Part shown: positions 1 through 7,431 of the stretch, piece by piece
Position numbering within the stretch: position 1 is the first letter of the stretch
Layout: each line of letters starts with the position of its first letter
Assembly: GCA_021793635.1 (NCBI GenBank)
Contig: JAJYSI010000046.1
Coordinates: forward strand, 1 to 12,134
DNA length: 12,134 bases
Reading direction: 5' to 3'
Source: Bacteroidota bacterium
Lineage (GTDB): Bacteria; Bacteroidota; Ignavibacteria; Ignavibacteriales; Ignavibacteriaceae
Translations under genes and position numbers: made by a program
The notes under the pieces: generated by a model
Databases searched by the model: none
What the model was told of the DNA's origin: nothing
Seen by the model: the letters and a program-made list of their open reading frames with translations, nothing else

Positions 1-1253
1 ATCTACCTTTAACCGTCGGGCACGGAAGAAATGCTGTCTTCGGAGATACAATTGCAAACTTGCTTGAGTGGGTTGGATACTCAGTTGACAGAGAATATTA
101 TTTTAATAACGCAGGCAGACAGATGCGCGTGCTTGGTGACTCTGTAAGACTTCGTTACCTTGAATTACTTGGACAGAAAATAGATTTTCCGGAAGATTAT
201 TATCAAGGCGAGTATATTAAAGATATTGCAAAAAGCCTACACGATGAGCATGGGAATAAATTAATAGAAGAACCTGCCGAAGGAATTTTTAAGAGAACAG
301 CGGAAGCTGAAATATTTAAAGATATTAAACAATCGCTTGAACGTTTAAAGATTATTCATAAAGTCTTTTTTAATGAGAACTCGCTTTACGAAGAAGGAAA
401 AATTAAAAAAACGATTGACACATTCAAAAGTAAAAACCTTGCATACGAAAAAGACGGAGCTACTTGGCTTAAACTAACCGAGCTTGGCAATGAACAGGAT
501 AAAGTAATTGTCAAATCAACCGGAGAACCAACTTATCGTTTGCCTGATATTGCTTACCATGTAGAGAAATTTAACCGCGGCTATGATTTGATGATTGATA
601 TTTTCGGATCCGACCACAATGCTACTTACCCGGACGTCCTTGCCGGTTTGAAGGCTCTCGGATACGATCCAAATAAAGTAAAAGTATTGATCCACCAGTT
701 TGTAACAATTATGGACGGCGGTGAGGTTGTTAAAATGTCAACCCGAAAAGCGAACTACATAACATTAGATCAGTTAGTTGATGAAGTTGGTGCCGATGTT
801 GTAAGATACTTTTTCAATATGCGAAGCATAACTACGCATATGAACTTTGATTTATCTCTTGCCAAAAAGCAATCCGACGAGAATCCGGTTTTTTATCTGC
901 AATATGCTCATGCTCGTAAATGTTCGATAATCAAGATGATTGAAAAGGAAAATCTACATGCTTCTATTGAAAATCTGGATTTACTTTCAACCGACGAAGA
1001 GCAGCATTTATTAAGGAAACTTCACTTGTTCAAAAATGAAGTGCAGTTAAGTGCGGAATTTTTTGAGACTCACAGAATATGTACTTATCTTGAAGAACTC
1101 GCGGCAGCATTCCATAAGTTTTATACTTTTTGCAGAATACTTGGCTCTGAAAAAAAACTTGCCGAGGCTAGATTAGCTCTTGCGCTTGCAGCAAAAATTG
1201 TTTTGAAAAACGGACTTACTATTTTGGGTGTAAGTGCACCGGAAAGAATGTAA
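1..1253 (+). CDS. argS: Arginyl-tRNA synthetase, 5' end missing
   Basis: Class I aminoacyl-tRNA synthetase that charges tRNA-Arg with arginine in the cytoplasm. The reading frame is open from base 3, so the gene enters from outside the window; the TTG at 60 lies inside it and is not a start. The first visible residues, LPLTVGHGRNAVFGDT, are the ArgS form of the HIGH ATP-binding signature. The second class I signature, KMSTRK, is encoded near 735-752. The C-terminal part (about 880-1253) matches the all-helical DALR anticodon-binding domain, beginning near FYLQYAHAR and ending in the family-typical SAPERM. About 416 residues are visible. The absent part should be the N-terminal tRNA D-loop-binding domain, roughly 130 residues judging from the usual position of the HIGH motif. 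The stop TAA is 12 bases from the end of the convergent hicB, with no clear terminator between them. Confidence 0.96.
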   Translation, partial: LPLTVGHGRNAVFGDTIANLLEWVGYSVDREYYFNNAGRQMRVLGDSVRLRYLELLGQKIDFPEDYYQGEYIKDIAKSLHDEHGNKLIEEPAEGIFKRTAEAEIFKDIKQSLERLKIIHKVFFNENSLYEEGKIKKTIDTFKSKNLAYEKDGATWLKLTELGNEQDKVIVKSTGEPTYRLPDIAYHVEKFNRGYDLMIDIFGSDHNATYPDVLAGLKALGYDPNKVKVLIHQFVTIMDGGEVVKMSTRKANYITLDQLVDEVGADVVRYFFNMRSITTHMNFDLSLAKKQSDENPVFYLQYAHARKCSIIKMIEKENLHASIENLDLLSTDEEQHLLRKLHLFKNEVQLSAEFFETHRICTYLEELAAAFHKFYTFCRILGSEKKLAEARLALALAAKIVLKNGLTILGVSAPERM

Positions 1254-1265
1254 TAGTAACGGCTT

Positions 1266-1484
1266 TTAATGCAACTGGTAAATTGCAGGTTTGTATCTTG
1301 GTTCCGGAATAACTCTTTTTTCTTTTCTCGCTGTCTCAAGCCAAAGTACTTTTGCTATCTTTAATTCTGTTAAAGCTTCTTCAAGTGTCTTACCGAAAGC
1401 TGAACAAAATTCCAAATCCGGAATATCTGCAATATAGCCTTCATCCTCGTCGCTATAAAATATGTTTATATGATAATCTTTCAT
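1266..1484 (-). CDS. hicB: HicB-family antitoxin (72 aa)
   Basis: Small HicB-type antitoxin, the protein that normally binds and neutralises the HicA mRNA interferase and often represses its own operon. The residues DEGYIADIPDLEFCSAFGKT, followed by LEEALTELKIAK, match the partial RNase H-like fold of short HicB proteins (acidic strand, then 'G.T.EEAL..' helix). No separate C-terminal DNA-binding domain is visible at this length, so autoregulation is uncertain. I chose the ATG at 1484; an in-frame TTG at 1496 would add four residues but lies inside hicA. The ATG follows the hicA stop by one base, which suggests translational coupling, and GGTGA just upstream may be a weak ribosome site. Gene order (toxin, then antitoxin) is the canonical HicAB order. 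The frame is intact although its toxin partner is broken. Confidence 0.82.
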   Translation of the reverse strand: MKDYHINIFYSDEDEGYIADIPDLEFCSAFGKTLEEALTELKIAKVLWLETARKEKRVIPEPRYKPAIYQLH

Positions 1485-1485
1485 T

Positions 1486-1740
1486 TCATTCACCAAGCTT
1501 CGGATTATATTTTTCTACCAGTTTAAGAAATTGTCTAATTTGATATGGTTTAGCTTTACCTTCGTAATTTTGGATATTAATTAATTCCTTAATTCCGGGA
1601 TGTTCGTAAATATTATGACTACCTTTTCTTCTTTCAAATTTAAATTCCGAATGCTTCTACTAAACTAATCATATCTGAAAACTAATATTGTTGCAAGAAC
1701 CATTAAGTAGAGATTCTAAAAGTTTTTCCTTCTTCATCAT
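1486..1740 (-). pseudogene. hicA: HicA-family toxin, broken by two opposite frameshifts
   Basis: Read from ATG at 1740 the frame gives MMKKEKLLESLLNGSCNNIS and then hits TGA. The next segment in a shifted frame reads SDMISLVEAFG, and a second shift returns to the first frame with EFKFERRKGSHNIYEHPG and then GKAKPYQIRQFLKLVEKYN to a TGA at 1486-1488. Pieced together this is a typical HicA of about 84 residues: a double-stranded-RNA-binding-like fold carrying the conserved GSH with the catalytic histidine (about residue 42). The simplest account is loss of one T in the run at 1678-1681 and gain of one A at 1645-1646. The total length (255 bases) stays a multiple of three, but the region between reads TGA, TAG, TAG in the starting frame. 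HicA normally cleaves mRNA; as written, no active toxin is made. An assembly error in these short homopolymers is possible. Confidence 0.82.
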
Positions 1741-1814
1741 TTTTGTGGGCTAAAATTTAAATCCTCAAGAAACTTAAAATAATTCAATTGAAAGAACAAT
1801 AAGCAAATGACTAC

Positions 1815-2498
1815 CTAATCAGCAACTGCTATTGACGCTGCATAAACTTTTCCAGCATCACTGTCAATAAGCACCTTTGCGCATTCATTTATTGTAGAAC
1901 CGGTAGTTATTACATCATCAACTAATAATATATTTTTGCCTGCTGCCTTTAAGGGATGTTTAATTATAAAAGCGCCGCTTACATTTTCTTCTCGCTCGGT
2001 TATATTCATAGTCGTTTGAGACTGTGTAAATCTTCTTCTCTTCAAAATGTTTTGTCTTACTATGGCTCCGGATGATTTACTTATACCTTTTGCAATAAAA
2101 GAAGACTGATTATAACCTCGTTCGGCTTTCTTCAAATGGTGAAGAGGTACCGGAATAATTATATCAATCTTCCAGTTTTCAAATAAATTTCGAAAAGTCT
2201 CTCCAAGTTTTTCACCAAGAAATTTTCCGAATAAAAACTTCTGGTTATATTTTAATGCGTGAACAATACTCTGAAGTTCTTTATCTTTTTCAAAAAGGTA
2301 AAGCGAAGTATATCCTGAAATAAATTTCTTTACAGCAAATTTTTTGTTGAATTCGAATTGTAGTCTATCGGAAGAAACTCTATGGATTTTACTCATACAT
2401 TCCGGACAGACAAACCTTTCCTCATCTGTCAGCTTTCGTTTGCATGCCGGGCAAAACCGAGGCAAAAAGAAATCGAATATTTCAGTTACAATACTCAT
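1815..2498 (-). CDS. ComF/GntX-family phosphoribosyltransferase-like protein
   Basis: Cytoplasmic protein of the ComFC/GntX family, 227 residues from the ATG at 2498 (a TTG lies one codon earlier). The N-terminus carries a four-cysteine zinc-binding knuckle: CPAC at residues 16-19 and CPEC at 31-34. A phosphoribosyltransferase fold follows, with PVPLHHLKKAERGYNQ near 116-131, the family's usual R-G-[FY]-N-Q signature, and the PRPP-binding loop LLVDDVITTGST near 191-202. In transformable bacteria ComFC is needed for DNA uptake, but the family is widespread in species not known to be competent, and its reaction is not settled. No strong ribosome site precedes the start. It lies 35 bases after the VWA gene and is probably last in the surE-phzF-VWA-comF operon. 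The family assignment is secure; the cellular role is not. Confidence 0.9.
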   Translation of the reverse strand: MSIVTEIFDFFLPRFCPACKRKLTDEERFVCPECMSKIHRVSSDRLQFEFNKKFAVKKFISGYTSLYLFEKDKELQSIVHALKYNQKFLFGKFLGEKLGETFRNLFENWKIDIIIPVPLHHLKKAERGYNQSSFIAKGISKSSGAIVRQNILKRRRFTQSQTTMNITEREENVSGAFIIKHPLKAAGKNILLVDDVITTGSTINECAKVLIDSDAGKVYAASIAVAD

Positions 2499-2533
2499 CA
2501 ATTAAATTACTTGTTCATGCAATCTTTTAATTT

Positions 2534-4687
2534 TTAGAGCATTCCGGATCTCTTTCTAAAGAACCACTCAAGACCGAAAAGTAAAATAGCAATTGCCAGC
2601 AGCCATTCGTTCGACCAAAGGTTTATATCGCTTACCTCAATCTTATCTTTAGATGATTTCTTATTCAACTCTTTTAAGATTGGATAAAGCTGCTTGTAGT
2701 TTGAATTATAAAAAAACTTTCCTCCGGTTTGGTTTGAAAGCAGCGAAAGGTAATTGTAATTCATTCTTGGATTCAGCATCTCGATATCAACTTCACCAAT
2801 GTTGAACTTACCATTATCTGTCCCGAGCTTAGTATTATTCACGGTTGCGTCACCGGCAAACGTATAATCACCGGGTTTATTAGTTTGAAAAGTCCCTTCA
2901 TATAAGCCGTTGCCAAGAGGATTCAGATTTACTTCGTAATTATCGCTGCCGGATTTTATTTTAACGTTAACATCCGCATCCGAAACCGGATTAAAAGTCT
3001 GATCATAAACCTGGGCATTAAAATCAACTTGTTCGCCGGGAGAATATAATTTCTTGGAAGTTTTTATAGTAACCTGTTTGTGATCTTCTTTTGTGTTAAG
3101 CCACTTAACACTGCCGATTATAAATCTGTCGAACAAATCAAGATTCTGAGGAGCAGTTTCAAGCTTCCACCGCCAAATATCTTTTGCAAGAACTGCTATT
3201 GATTTTTTACTTCCGAGAGTTCTTGTGAGAATTAAAGGTCTGTTTATCGGAACATTATTGATTTTTACTTTTGAAATAATTTCACTTTCCGGTTTAGCAG
3301 TCATTTCAACATTAGGCTGATAAATCGGCGGCAGATTATTCCAAGCAGCAATTGGATTTGCCGCATTGTTCTGCAGCAGAGGATTTTCCTGCTGGCTTGC
3401 GGAAATATCCGGCTGAATCTCAAGATAATCATTACTGATGTTTCCAATAATAAACGGAAGCTCACTTTGAAGCAATTTCAATTTTGAAAAATCAACTCCG
3501 CTTGAAAGTGAAATGAAATACGGTTTATCTTTTTCGGTGATCTCTTTAATTACCGACTGGAATAATTGCGGTGAAGTTTCTTTTGAAGGAAACCCGATCA
3601 AGAAAAAAACATTTGCGCTGTCAATTAGTCTTTGCTGATCTTCACTACGCTCCACGTACTTTCCAGACGCAACTTGAGTAATTGAACTAACAGAAAAATT
3701 ATCATCGGAGCGTAAAGTATTTTTTACGAAGGAAACATCCGAGGAGGGACTTCCAGCCAGCACAAGAACTTTTACTTTGTTGCTGAGAACATTTATATAA
3801 AATACTTTTCTGTTGTTTGCAAAGGTAAACTCGCCGGGAGTATTAGAAGCTACAACGGCAAGCTTCTTTTCGCCGCCTGTTTTAGGAGTATAAGTAAAGC
3901 CGACGTTTTGAATTCCGTCCGGACTGAGTGTGATATTTTTCTGCTGAACAAAGGCATCGTTTTCGTAAAGCGTAACAGTAATATTTTTGTTTGCGAATCC
4001 TGTATTGGTAATGGCGGCTACAATTGAAGTCGGAGTTGCGGCGTAAATCATCTGATTAAAAAGGACGTTCTTTACGGCAACATCATTTCTTGCTGTCGAA
4101 TCACCAATGCCAACAGTGTAAACCGGAATGTTCATTTTAACAGCGGTGTGCAGCGGATCGGAACCGTCATTGATATCGCCGTCGCTGACAATAACTACGG
4201 AAGAAATATTTTGATTTATCTTTGCCGCTTTGGAAAATATGTTTGCGAAGTTTGTACTGCCTTCTGAAAAGTTTAAATCTTGTAGACTGTCATAATTTAT
4301 GCCTTTTACATTCGAACCGAAAGTAAAGAGCATTGAGTTGCCGCTTAAATTGTTTTGCTTAAGTCCGGCAACAAAATCTTTTTCGGTTTGTTCACGGTTT
4401 GTGCCATCATTAATCCGGATTGAGCGTGAATTATCCAAAAAAATTAAGTTAACCGGCTCAAGAACTTTTTTCTTTGCAAGTGTAAGTACCGGTTCAAAGA
4501 AAACGAAAAGAAGCAGCGCTAATGCAAGGGATCTTAAAATTATCAGAAAAATCTTTTTCCCGCCCGAAATTTCCGGAATGGTGTATCGATAGGAATAAAT
4601 TGCGTAACCAACAAGCAAAATCAAAAAAAGAAAGAATAAGATTGAAGGGAACGATAAATCTAAATTAATTCTTTCAAAGTTAAACAT
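2534..4687 (-). CDS. Membrane-anchored VWA-domain protein with CARDB-like, amidotransferase-like and Ig-like modules
   Basis: Predicted inner-membrane protein of 717 residues. Two hydrophobic segments lie at the N-terminus (about 13-33 and 46-70), followed by a von Willebrand factor A domain (about 78-195). Its metal-binding MIDAS site is complete: D85-x-S87-x-S89 in LDNSRS, T145 in GSTNF and D169 in SDGD. After it come a CARDB/Ig-like segment (about 203-300), a segment starting KVKVLVLAGSPSSD (about 304-420) that resembles the class I glutamine amidotransferase-like fold, and a beta-rich macroglobulin/Ig-like segment (about 546-630, starting YSPGEQVDF). A last membrane helix (about 692-710) is followed by the basic tail FRKRSG. 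The topology suggests that most of the protein is periplasmic. Large VWA proteins of this layout occur in Bacteroidota and Planctomycetota; their function is unknown to me. The gene starts 15 bases after phzF ends. Domain names are by pattern only. Confidence 0.8.
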   Translation of the reverse strand: MFNFERINLDLSFPSILFFLFLILLVGYAIYSYRYTIPEISGGKKIFLIILRSLALALLLFVFFEPVLTLAKKKVLEPVNLIFLDNSRSIRINDGTNREQTEKDFVAGLKQNNLSGNSMLFTFGSNVKGINYDSLQDLNFSEGSTNFANIFSKAAKINQNISSVVIVSDGDINDGSDPLHTAVKMNIPVYTVGIGDSTARNDVAVKNVLFNQMIYAATPTSIVAAITNTGFANKNITVTLYENDAFVQQKNITLSPDGIQNVGFTYTPKTGGEKKLAVVASNTPGEFTFANNRKVFYINVLSNKVKVLVLAGSPSSDVSFVKNTLRSDDNFSVSSITQVASGKYVERSEDQQRLIDSANVFFLIGFPSKETSPQLFQSVIKEITEKDKPYFISLSSGVDFSKLKLLQSELPFIIGNISNDYLEIQPDISASQQENPLLQNNAANPIAAWNNLPPIYQPNVEMTAKPESEIISKVKINNVPINRPLILTRTLGSKKSIAVLAKDIWRWKLETAPQNLDLFDRFIIGSVKWLNTKEDHKQVTIKTSKKLYSPGEQVDFNAQVYDQTFNPVSDADVNVKIKSGSDNYEVNLNPLGNGLYEGTFQTNKPGDYTFAGDATVNNTKLGTDNGKFNIGEVDIEMLNPRMNYNYLSLLSNQTGGKFFYNSNYKQLYPILKELNKKSSKDKIEVSDINLWSNEWLLAIAILLFGLEWFFRKRSGML

Positions 4688-4702
4688 GAATTTGCCGGAT
4701 AA

Positions 4703-5587
4703 TTATAAAAACATTTCGCCTTTTAGAACGGTAACAGCATTACCGGATATGTACAGCTCTTTAGCAGTTGGAATGAATTTTACACCAACTCTTCCTCGCC
4801 TATTGATTATATCTCCTTGTTCAAATGTTAAATTAATTTCTTCATCACCGATTTTTATGAAACCTAATTTGTCCAGTACTGTTAAAAGCGGACCATTTGC
4901 AGAGCCTGTAACCGGGTCTTCATCGATACCGAAGTAAGGAGCGAAGAATCTTGAATGAGCAAAGCTTTCCTTGTCAAAAGTTTCAAGAGTGAAAATTACA
5001 GCGCCGCCAAAGTTAAGTCCTTTTTGAAGCCTTAAAAGTTCTTTAAAGTTCGGCTTCATTTCTTTTAAAGTAGAAAGCTTTTTGACGTAAATGTAAAGGT
5101 AGTCATTATCCAGCATTATGAACGGAACCGATTTATCAAGATCATTTTCAGTCAAGCTGAGCGATTCCAAAATTTCTTTTCTGCGTTCATTATATTCTCT
5201 TGCCTTGAATAAAGGTACCTGCATAAAATACTTTCCGTTTTCCGTTCTGCATTTTAAGATTCCCGAAAGCGTATCGAATTTTATTACAGAATTATTTTTT
5301 AACAAACCGTTTTCGTTTAAGAAGTGAAGAGATGCGATAGTTGCATGCCCGCAAAGGTCAACTTCCATTGTTGGAGTAAACCATCTAAGGTTGTAGTCAG
5401 CTTTGTCTGACTTTGATAAAAAAGCTGTTTCAGCAAGATTCATCTCTCTTGCGATCGACTGCATTTCGGTTTTGGAAAGATTATCCCCGAAAGTAACACC
5501 TGCAGGGTTGCCGCCAAAAGGCTTATCGGTAAAAGCATCAATCTGAAATATTTTTATAGACAATGGTGAATAATTAATGTCTGCCAT
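4703..5587 (-). CDS. PhzF-family isomerase/epimerase-like enzyme
   Basis: Member of the PhzF superfamily, which shares the two-lobed diaminopimelate-epimerase fold. The 294 residues match the usual 260-300. Signatures in order are FTDKPFGGNPAGV (19-31), NLAETAF with the catalytic glutamate at about E53, the DLCGHAT loop (77-83) and DEDPVTGSANG (about 222-232), which lines the second half of the active site. PhzF itself isomerises a phenazine precursor, but no other phenazine gene is present here. Most family members are uncharacterised enzymes, so 'phenazine biosynthesis' should not be read as a pathway call. Its start ATG lies inside the 3' end of surE (14-base overlap) and is preceded by AAGGAT, so the two are probably translationally coupled. 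Confidence 0.92.
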   Translation of the reverse strand: MADINYSPLSIKIFQIDAFTDKPFGGNPAGVTFGDNLSKTEMQSIAREMNLAETAFLSKSDKADYNLRWFTPTMEVDLCGHATIASLHFLNENGLLKNNSVIKFDTLSGILKCRTENGKYFMQVPLFKAREYNERRKEILESLSLTENDLDKSVPFIMLDNDYLYIYVKKLSTLKEMKPNFKELLRLQKGLNFGGAVIFTLETFDKESFAHSRFFAPYFGIDEDPVTGSANGPLLTVLDKLGFIKIGDEEINLTFEQGDIINRRGRVGVKFIPTAKELYISGNAVTVLKGEMFL

Positions 5588-6350
5588 TTAATATCCTTTC
5601 AATGTGCCAGGTTTTCATTTTCTCAAAAGTATCGTAATCGGTAAGATCGAAATGAATTGGAGAAACCGAAACATAATTTTTCTTAATGGCAACTTGATCG
5701 AACTCCGGTTCCTTATCAGTCTCAATTAATTTTCCGGTAAGCCAGAAATAATCTTTGCCGAACGGATCAATCCTTTGTTCGTAGATGTCATCCCACTTTG
5801 ACTTTCCCTGCTTCGTCAGCATAATTCCTTCAATCTTTTCCGGTGGGACATCAGGAACATTCACGTTTAGTAAAGTTCCTTTAGGAATTTCTCTATGATT
5901 AAGTTCCGAAGCCAATAGTTTGGATACTTTTGCAGCAAACTTAAAATCAGTTACTGCATGATTTGTTACAGACACCGCCATAGACGGAACATCCATTATA
6001 GCCGCTTCCCGTGCGGCTGAAACTGTGCCGGAGTAAATAATATTTATCGCAGTATTGGAGCCGTGATTAATTCCGGAGACAACAAGATCGGGCGGTGAAT
6101 CCATTAAATTTCTAATTCCGATTTTCACACAATCTGCCGGAGTGCCGTTAACGGCATAACCAAAAAACTCTCCGTTCTTAAAAGACTTTGTAACCCGCAA
6201 AGGTATCTGCATTGTAATAGCATGACCGACCGCGCTTTGTTCCTGCTGCGGTGCAACAACAATTACTTCTCCGATTTCCTTCAATGATTCTGCAAGTGCA
6301 GAAATTCCCGGCGAATCAATTCCGTCATCATTACAAACTAAAATTCTCAA
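5574..6350 (-). CDS. surE: 5'/3'-nucleotidase SurE
   Basis: Survival protein SurE, a metal-dependent phosphatase that releases phosphate from nucleoside 5'- and 3'-monophosphates (some homologues also cut short polyphosphate) in the cytoplasm. The N-terminus MRILVCNDDGIDSPG is diagnostic, with the metal-binding pair D8-D9. Other family signatures are APQQEQSAVGHAIT (33-46, including the conserved S39), NGTPADCV (68-75) and SGINHGSN (92-99, with metal ligand N95). The length of 258 residues is normal. The start is a TTG at 6350: it gives the family-standard N-terminus, AGGA lies seven bases upstream, and the nearest ATG in that stretch is out of frame and meets a stop after three codons. It overlaps phzF by 14 bases and is the first gene of the tightly packed leftward operon. 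Confidence 0.96.
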   Translation of the reverse strand: MRILVCNDDGIDSPGISALAESLKEIGEVIVVAPQQEQSAVGHAITMQIPLRVTKSFKNGEFFGYAVNGTPADCVKIGIRNLMDSPPDLVVSGINHGSNTAINIIYSGTVSAAREAAIMDVPSMAVSVTNHAVTDFKFAAKVSKLLASELNHREIPKGTLLNVNVPDVPPEKIEGIMLTKQGKSKWDDIYEQRIDPFGKDYFWLTGKLIETDKEPEFDQVAIKKNYVSVSPIHFDLTDYDTFEKMKTWHIERILNGRH

Positions 6351-6357
6351 AACTGCA

Positions 6358-6361
6358 TCCT
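6358..6361 (-). promoter_or_regulatory. Ribosome binding site of surE supporting a TTG start
   Basis: On the minus strand AGGA is followed by seven bases and then TTG at 6350. This spacing, with the conserved MRILV N-terminus that follows, decides for TTG as the start codon. Confidence 0.6.
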
Positions 6362-6481
6362 ATAATTTTCTGTTTTTTGAAATGAAAATATAACACATAC
6401 AGCATCTACAAGAAAGGGGATAAGCTTCAATGTCTGTATAGAGAACTACCAATTATATTATATTTTTAATTTAGCACTGTT

Positions 6482-6580
6482 CTATTCTTTATCTAATATT
6501 TTTTCAAGATGGTCATCGTATGACAATTTTCCTAAGAGGACATTATTTGAAATTGATCTATATCTCCCGGTTTTATTCAT
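6482..6580 (-). CDS. Possible 32-residue small ORF in the SRAP-surE gap
   Basis: On the minus strand an ATG at 6580 opens a 32-residue frame starting MNKTGRYRSISNNV and ending LEKILDKE before TAG. A stop codon lies immediately upstream in frame, so it cannot be the tail of a longer frame. GAAGAG about ten bases before the ATG could serve as a weak ribosome site. The composition is unremarkable and I do not recognise the sequence. It could be a real small protein, the remnant of an eroded gene, or chance in an AT-rich gap. Coding status is uncertain. Confidence 0.2.
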   Translation of the reverse strand: MNKTGRYRSISNNVLLGKLSYDDHLEKILDKE

Positions 6581-6645
6581 TTAATATTCTCTTCTAAATT
6601 ATTCTTGCTAACAACTTAGCAATTTTTTCTTGGCTTATTTGAAAT

Positions 6646-7242
6646 TTATATTAATGCTCTTTCCATCTCCATCTTTCCTTCATAAGGAATGCACCGGGAT
6701 AGATTCAGCTTGGCATCATCGGTAAGGTATTTTATTCCATCCTTTATTTTTAGAATTACCGGCATACGGTGGTGGATTGGCTTAATAAAATCATTTGGTG
6801 TAGTGGTTATAAGCGAAGTAAAAATATTTTTATCCTTATCAAAATAATTTAGCGCTGGTACAAAGAATATTTCTTCGTCGGGAAGAAATATTCGATACGG
6901 AGTTTTCTTTGTCCCTTCTTTCTTCCACTCATAAAAGGCGGACATTGGAACAATTGCTCGTTGCTTTTCAAAAAGACTTCGCCAAAATCTTTTTTCTAGA
7001 ATCGTTTCAATACGTGAATTGAATATTAATGGCGAATCCGAATTGAATTTTATTCCCCAATTTGTTAATGAAAGTTTATAAGCTTCATTAGAAAAAGAAA
7101 TTGAAAATATCTTTTCTGTCGGCGCTATATTTATTGATTTATTCTTTTCATTTTCAAATTCTAACTGAAGCTCAACGTCATACTCCTTCAATTTTTTTAC
7201 AAGTGATTGAACCGAAGGTTTAGTTTCAAATCTGCCGCACAT
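6646..7242 (-). CDS. SOS response-associated peptidase (SRAP, YedK/HMCES family)
   Basis: SRAP-domain protein of 198 residues. Family members form a thiazolidine DNA-protein crosslink with abasic sites in single-stranded DNA through the amino-terminal cysteine and so shield them during replication. The protein begins MCGRF, which puts C2 at the N-terminus after methionine removal. The other active-site residues are present: N75 and R77 in FNSR, E105 in FYEWKK and the histidine of the HxRMP motif (about H157 in IHHRMPVIL). It is slightly shorter than E. coli YedK, mainly at the C-terminus. AGGA lies eight bases before the ATG. No LexA box could be identified by eye in the 189-base divergent upstream gap, so SOS control is not shown here. 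The 295-base gap to surE suggests a separate transcript, but this is not proven. Confidence 0.94.
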   Translation of the reverse strand: MCGRFETKPSVQSLVKKLKEYDVELQLEFENEKNKSINIAPTEKIFSISFSNEAYKLSLTNWGIKFNSDSPLIFNSRIETILEKRFWRSLFEKQRAIVPMSAFYEWKKEGTKKTPYRIFLPDEEIFFVPALNYFDKDKNIFTSLITTTPNDFIKPIHHRMPVILKIKDGIKYLTDDAKLNLSRCIPYEGKMEMERALI

Positions 7243-7431
7243 AAGCTTTTTCCTAAATTTTTTACAAGGAGAAATTTCATCTTAAAAATAAACAACATTT
7301 AGGTATTTATCTTACTTTGGAACATGGTAGGAAAAGAAGAAAATATTTTGTCTTGAATATCGCCCGTATTAAAAGCCTGGGAATGGCATATTAGTTGAAA
7401 AAATATGATGCGGAAAAAATAAAAATCTTAA
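7243..7431. other. Divergent intergenic region between SRAP and T9SS-protein genes
   Basis: This AT-rich gap of 189 bases must hold the promoters for both divergent genes. I could not find a convincing TAnnTTTG promoter for either side; the nearest rightward matches (such as TATTTTG near 7350) are one base off. The rightward start at 7432 has no Shine-Dalgarno sequence, only an A-rich leader. No inverted-repeat operator is obvious. Confidence 0.4.

Noticed and set aside
60..62. TTG at 60 as the start of the arginyl-tRNA synthetase
   Set aside because: The frame is open upstream to base 3 and that part encodes the HIGH-type motif GHGRNAVFGD, so the gene continues beyond the window edge.
1640..1685. 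Programmed ribosomal frameshifting to make full HicA
   Set aside because: Two opposite shifts within about 35 bases would be needed, and neither site has a classical slippery heptamer or evident stimulatory structure.
4299..4937. Plus-strand open frames opposite the VWA gene start and the phzF end
   Set aside because: They overlap well-supported minus-strand genes and their translations show no family features.
4703..5587. A phenazine biosynthesis locus
   Set aside because: Only a PhzF-family gene is present. No other phz genes lie nearby, and most family members have other or unknown roles.
6590..6645. Helical-looking translation ISQEKIAKLLARI just after the SRAP gene on the minus strand
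   Set aside because: It has no start codon, is under 20 codons long and is bounded by stops; likely chance.
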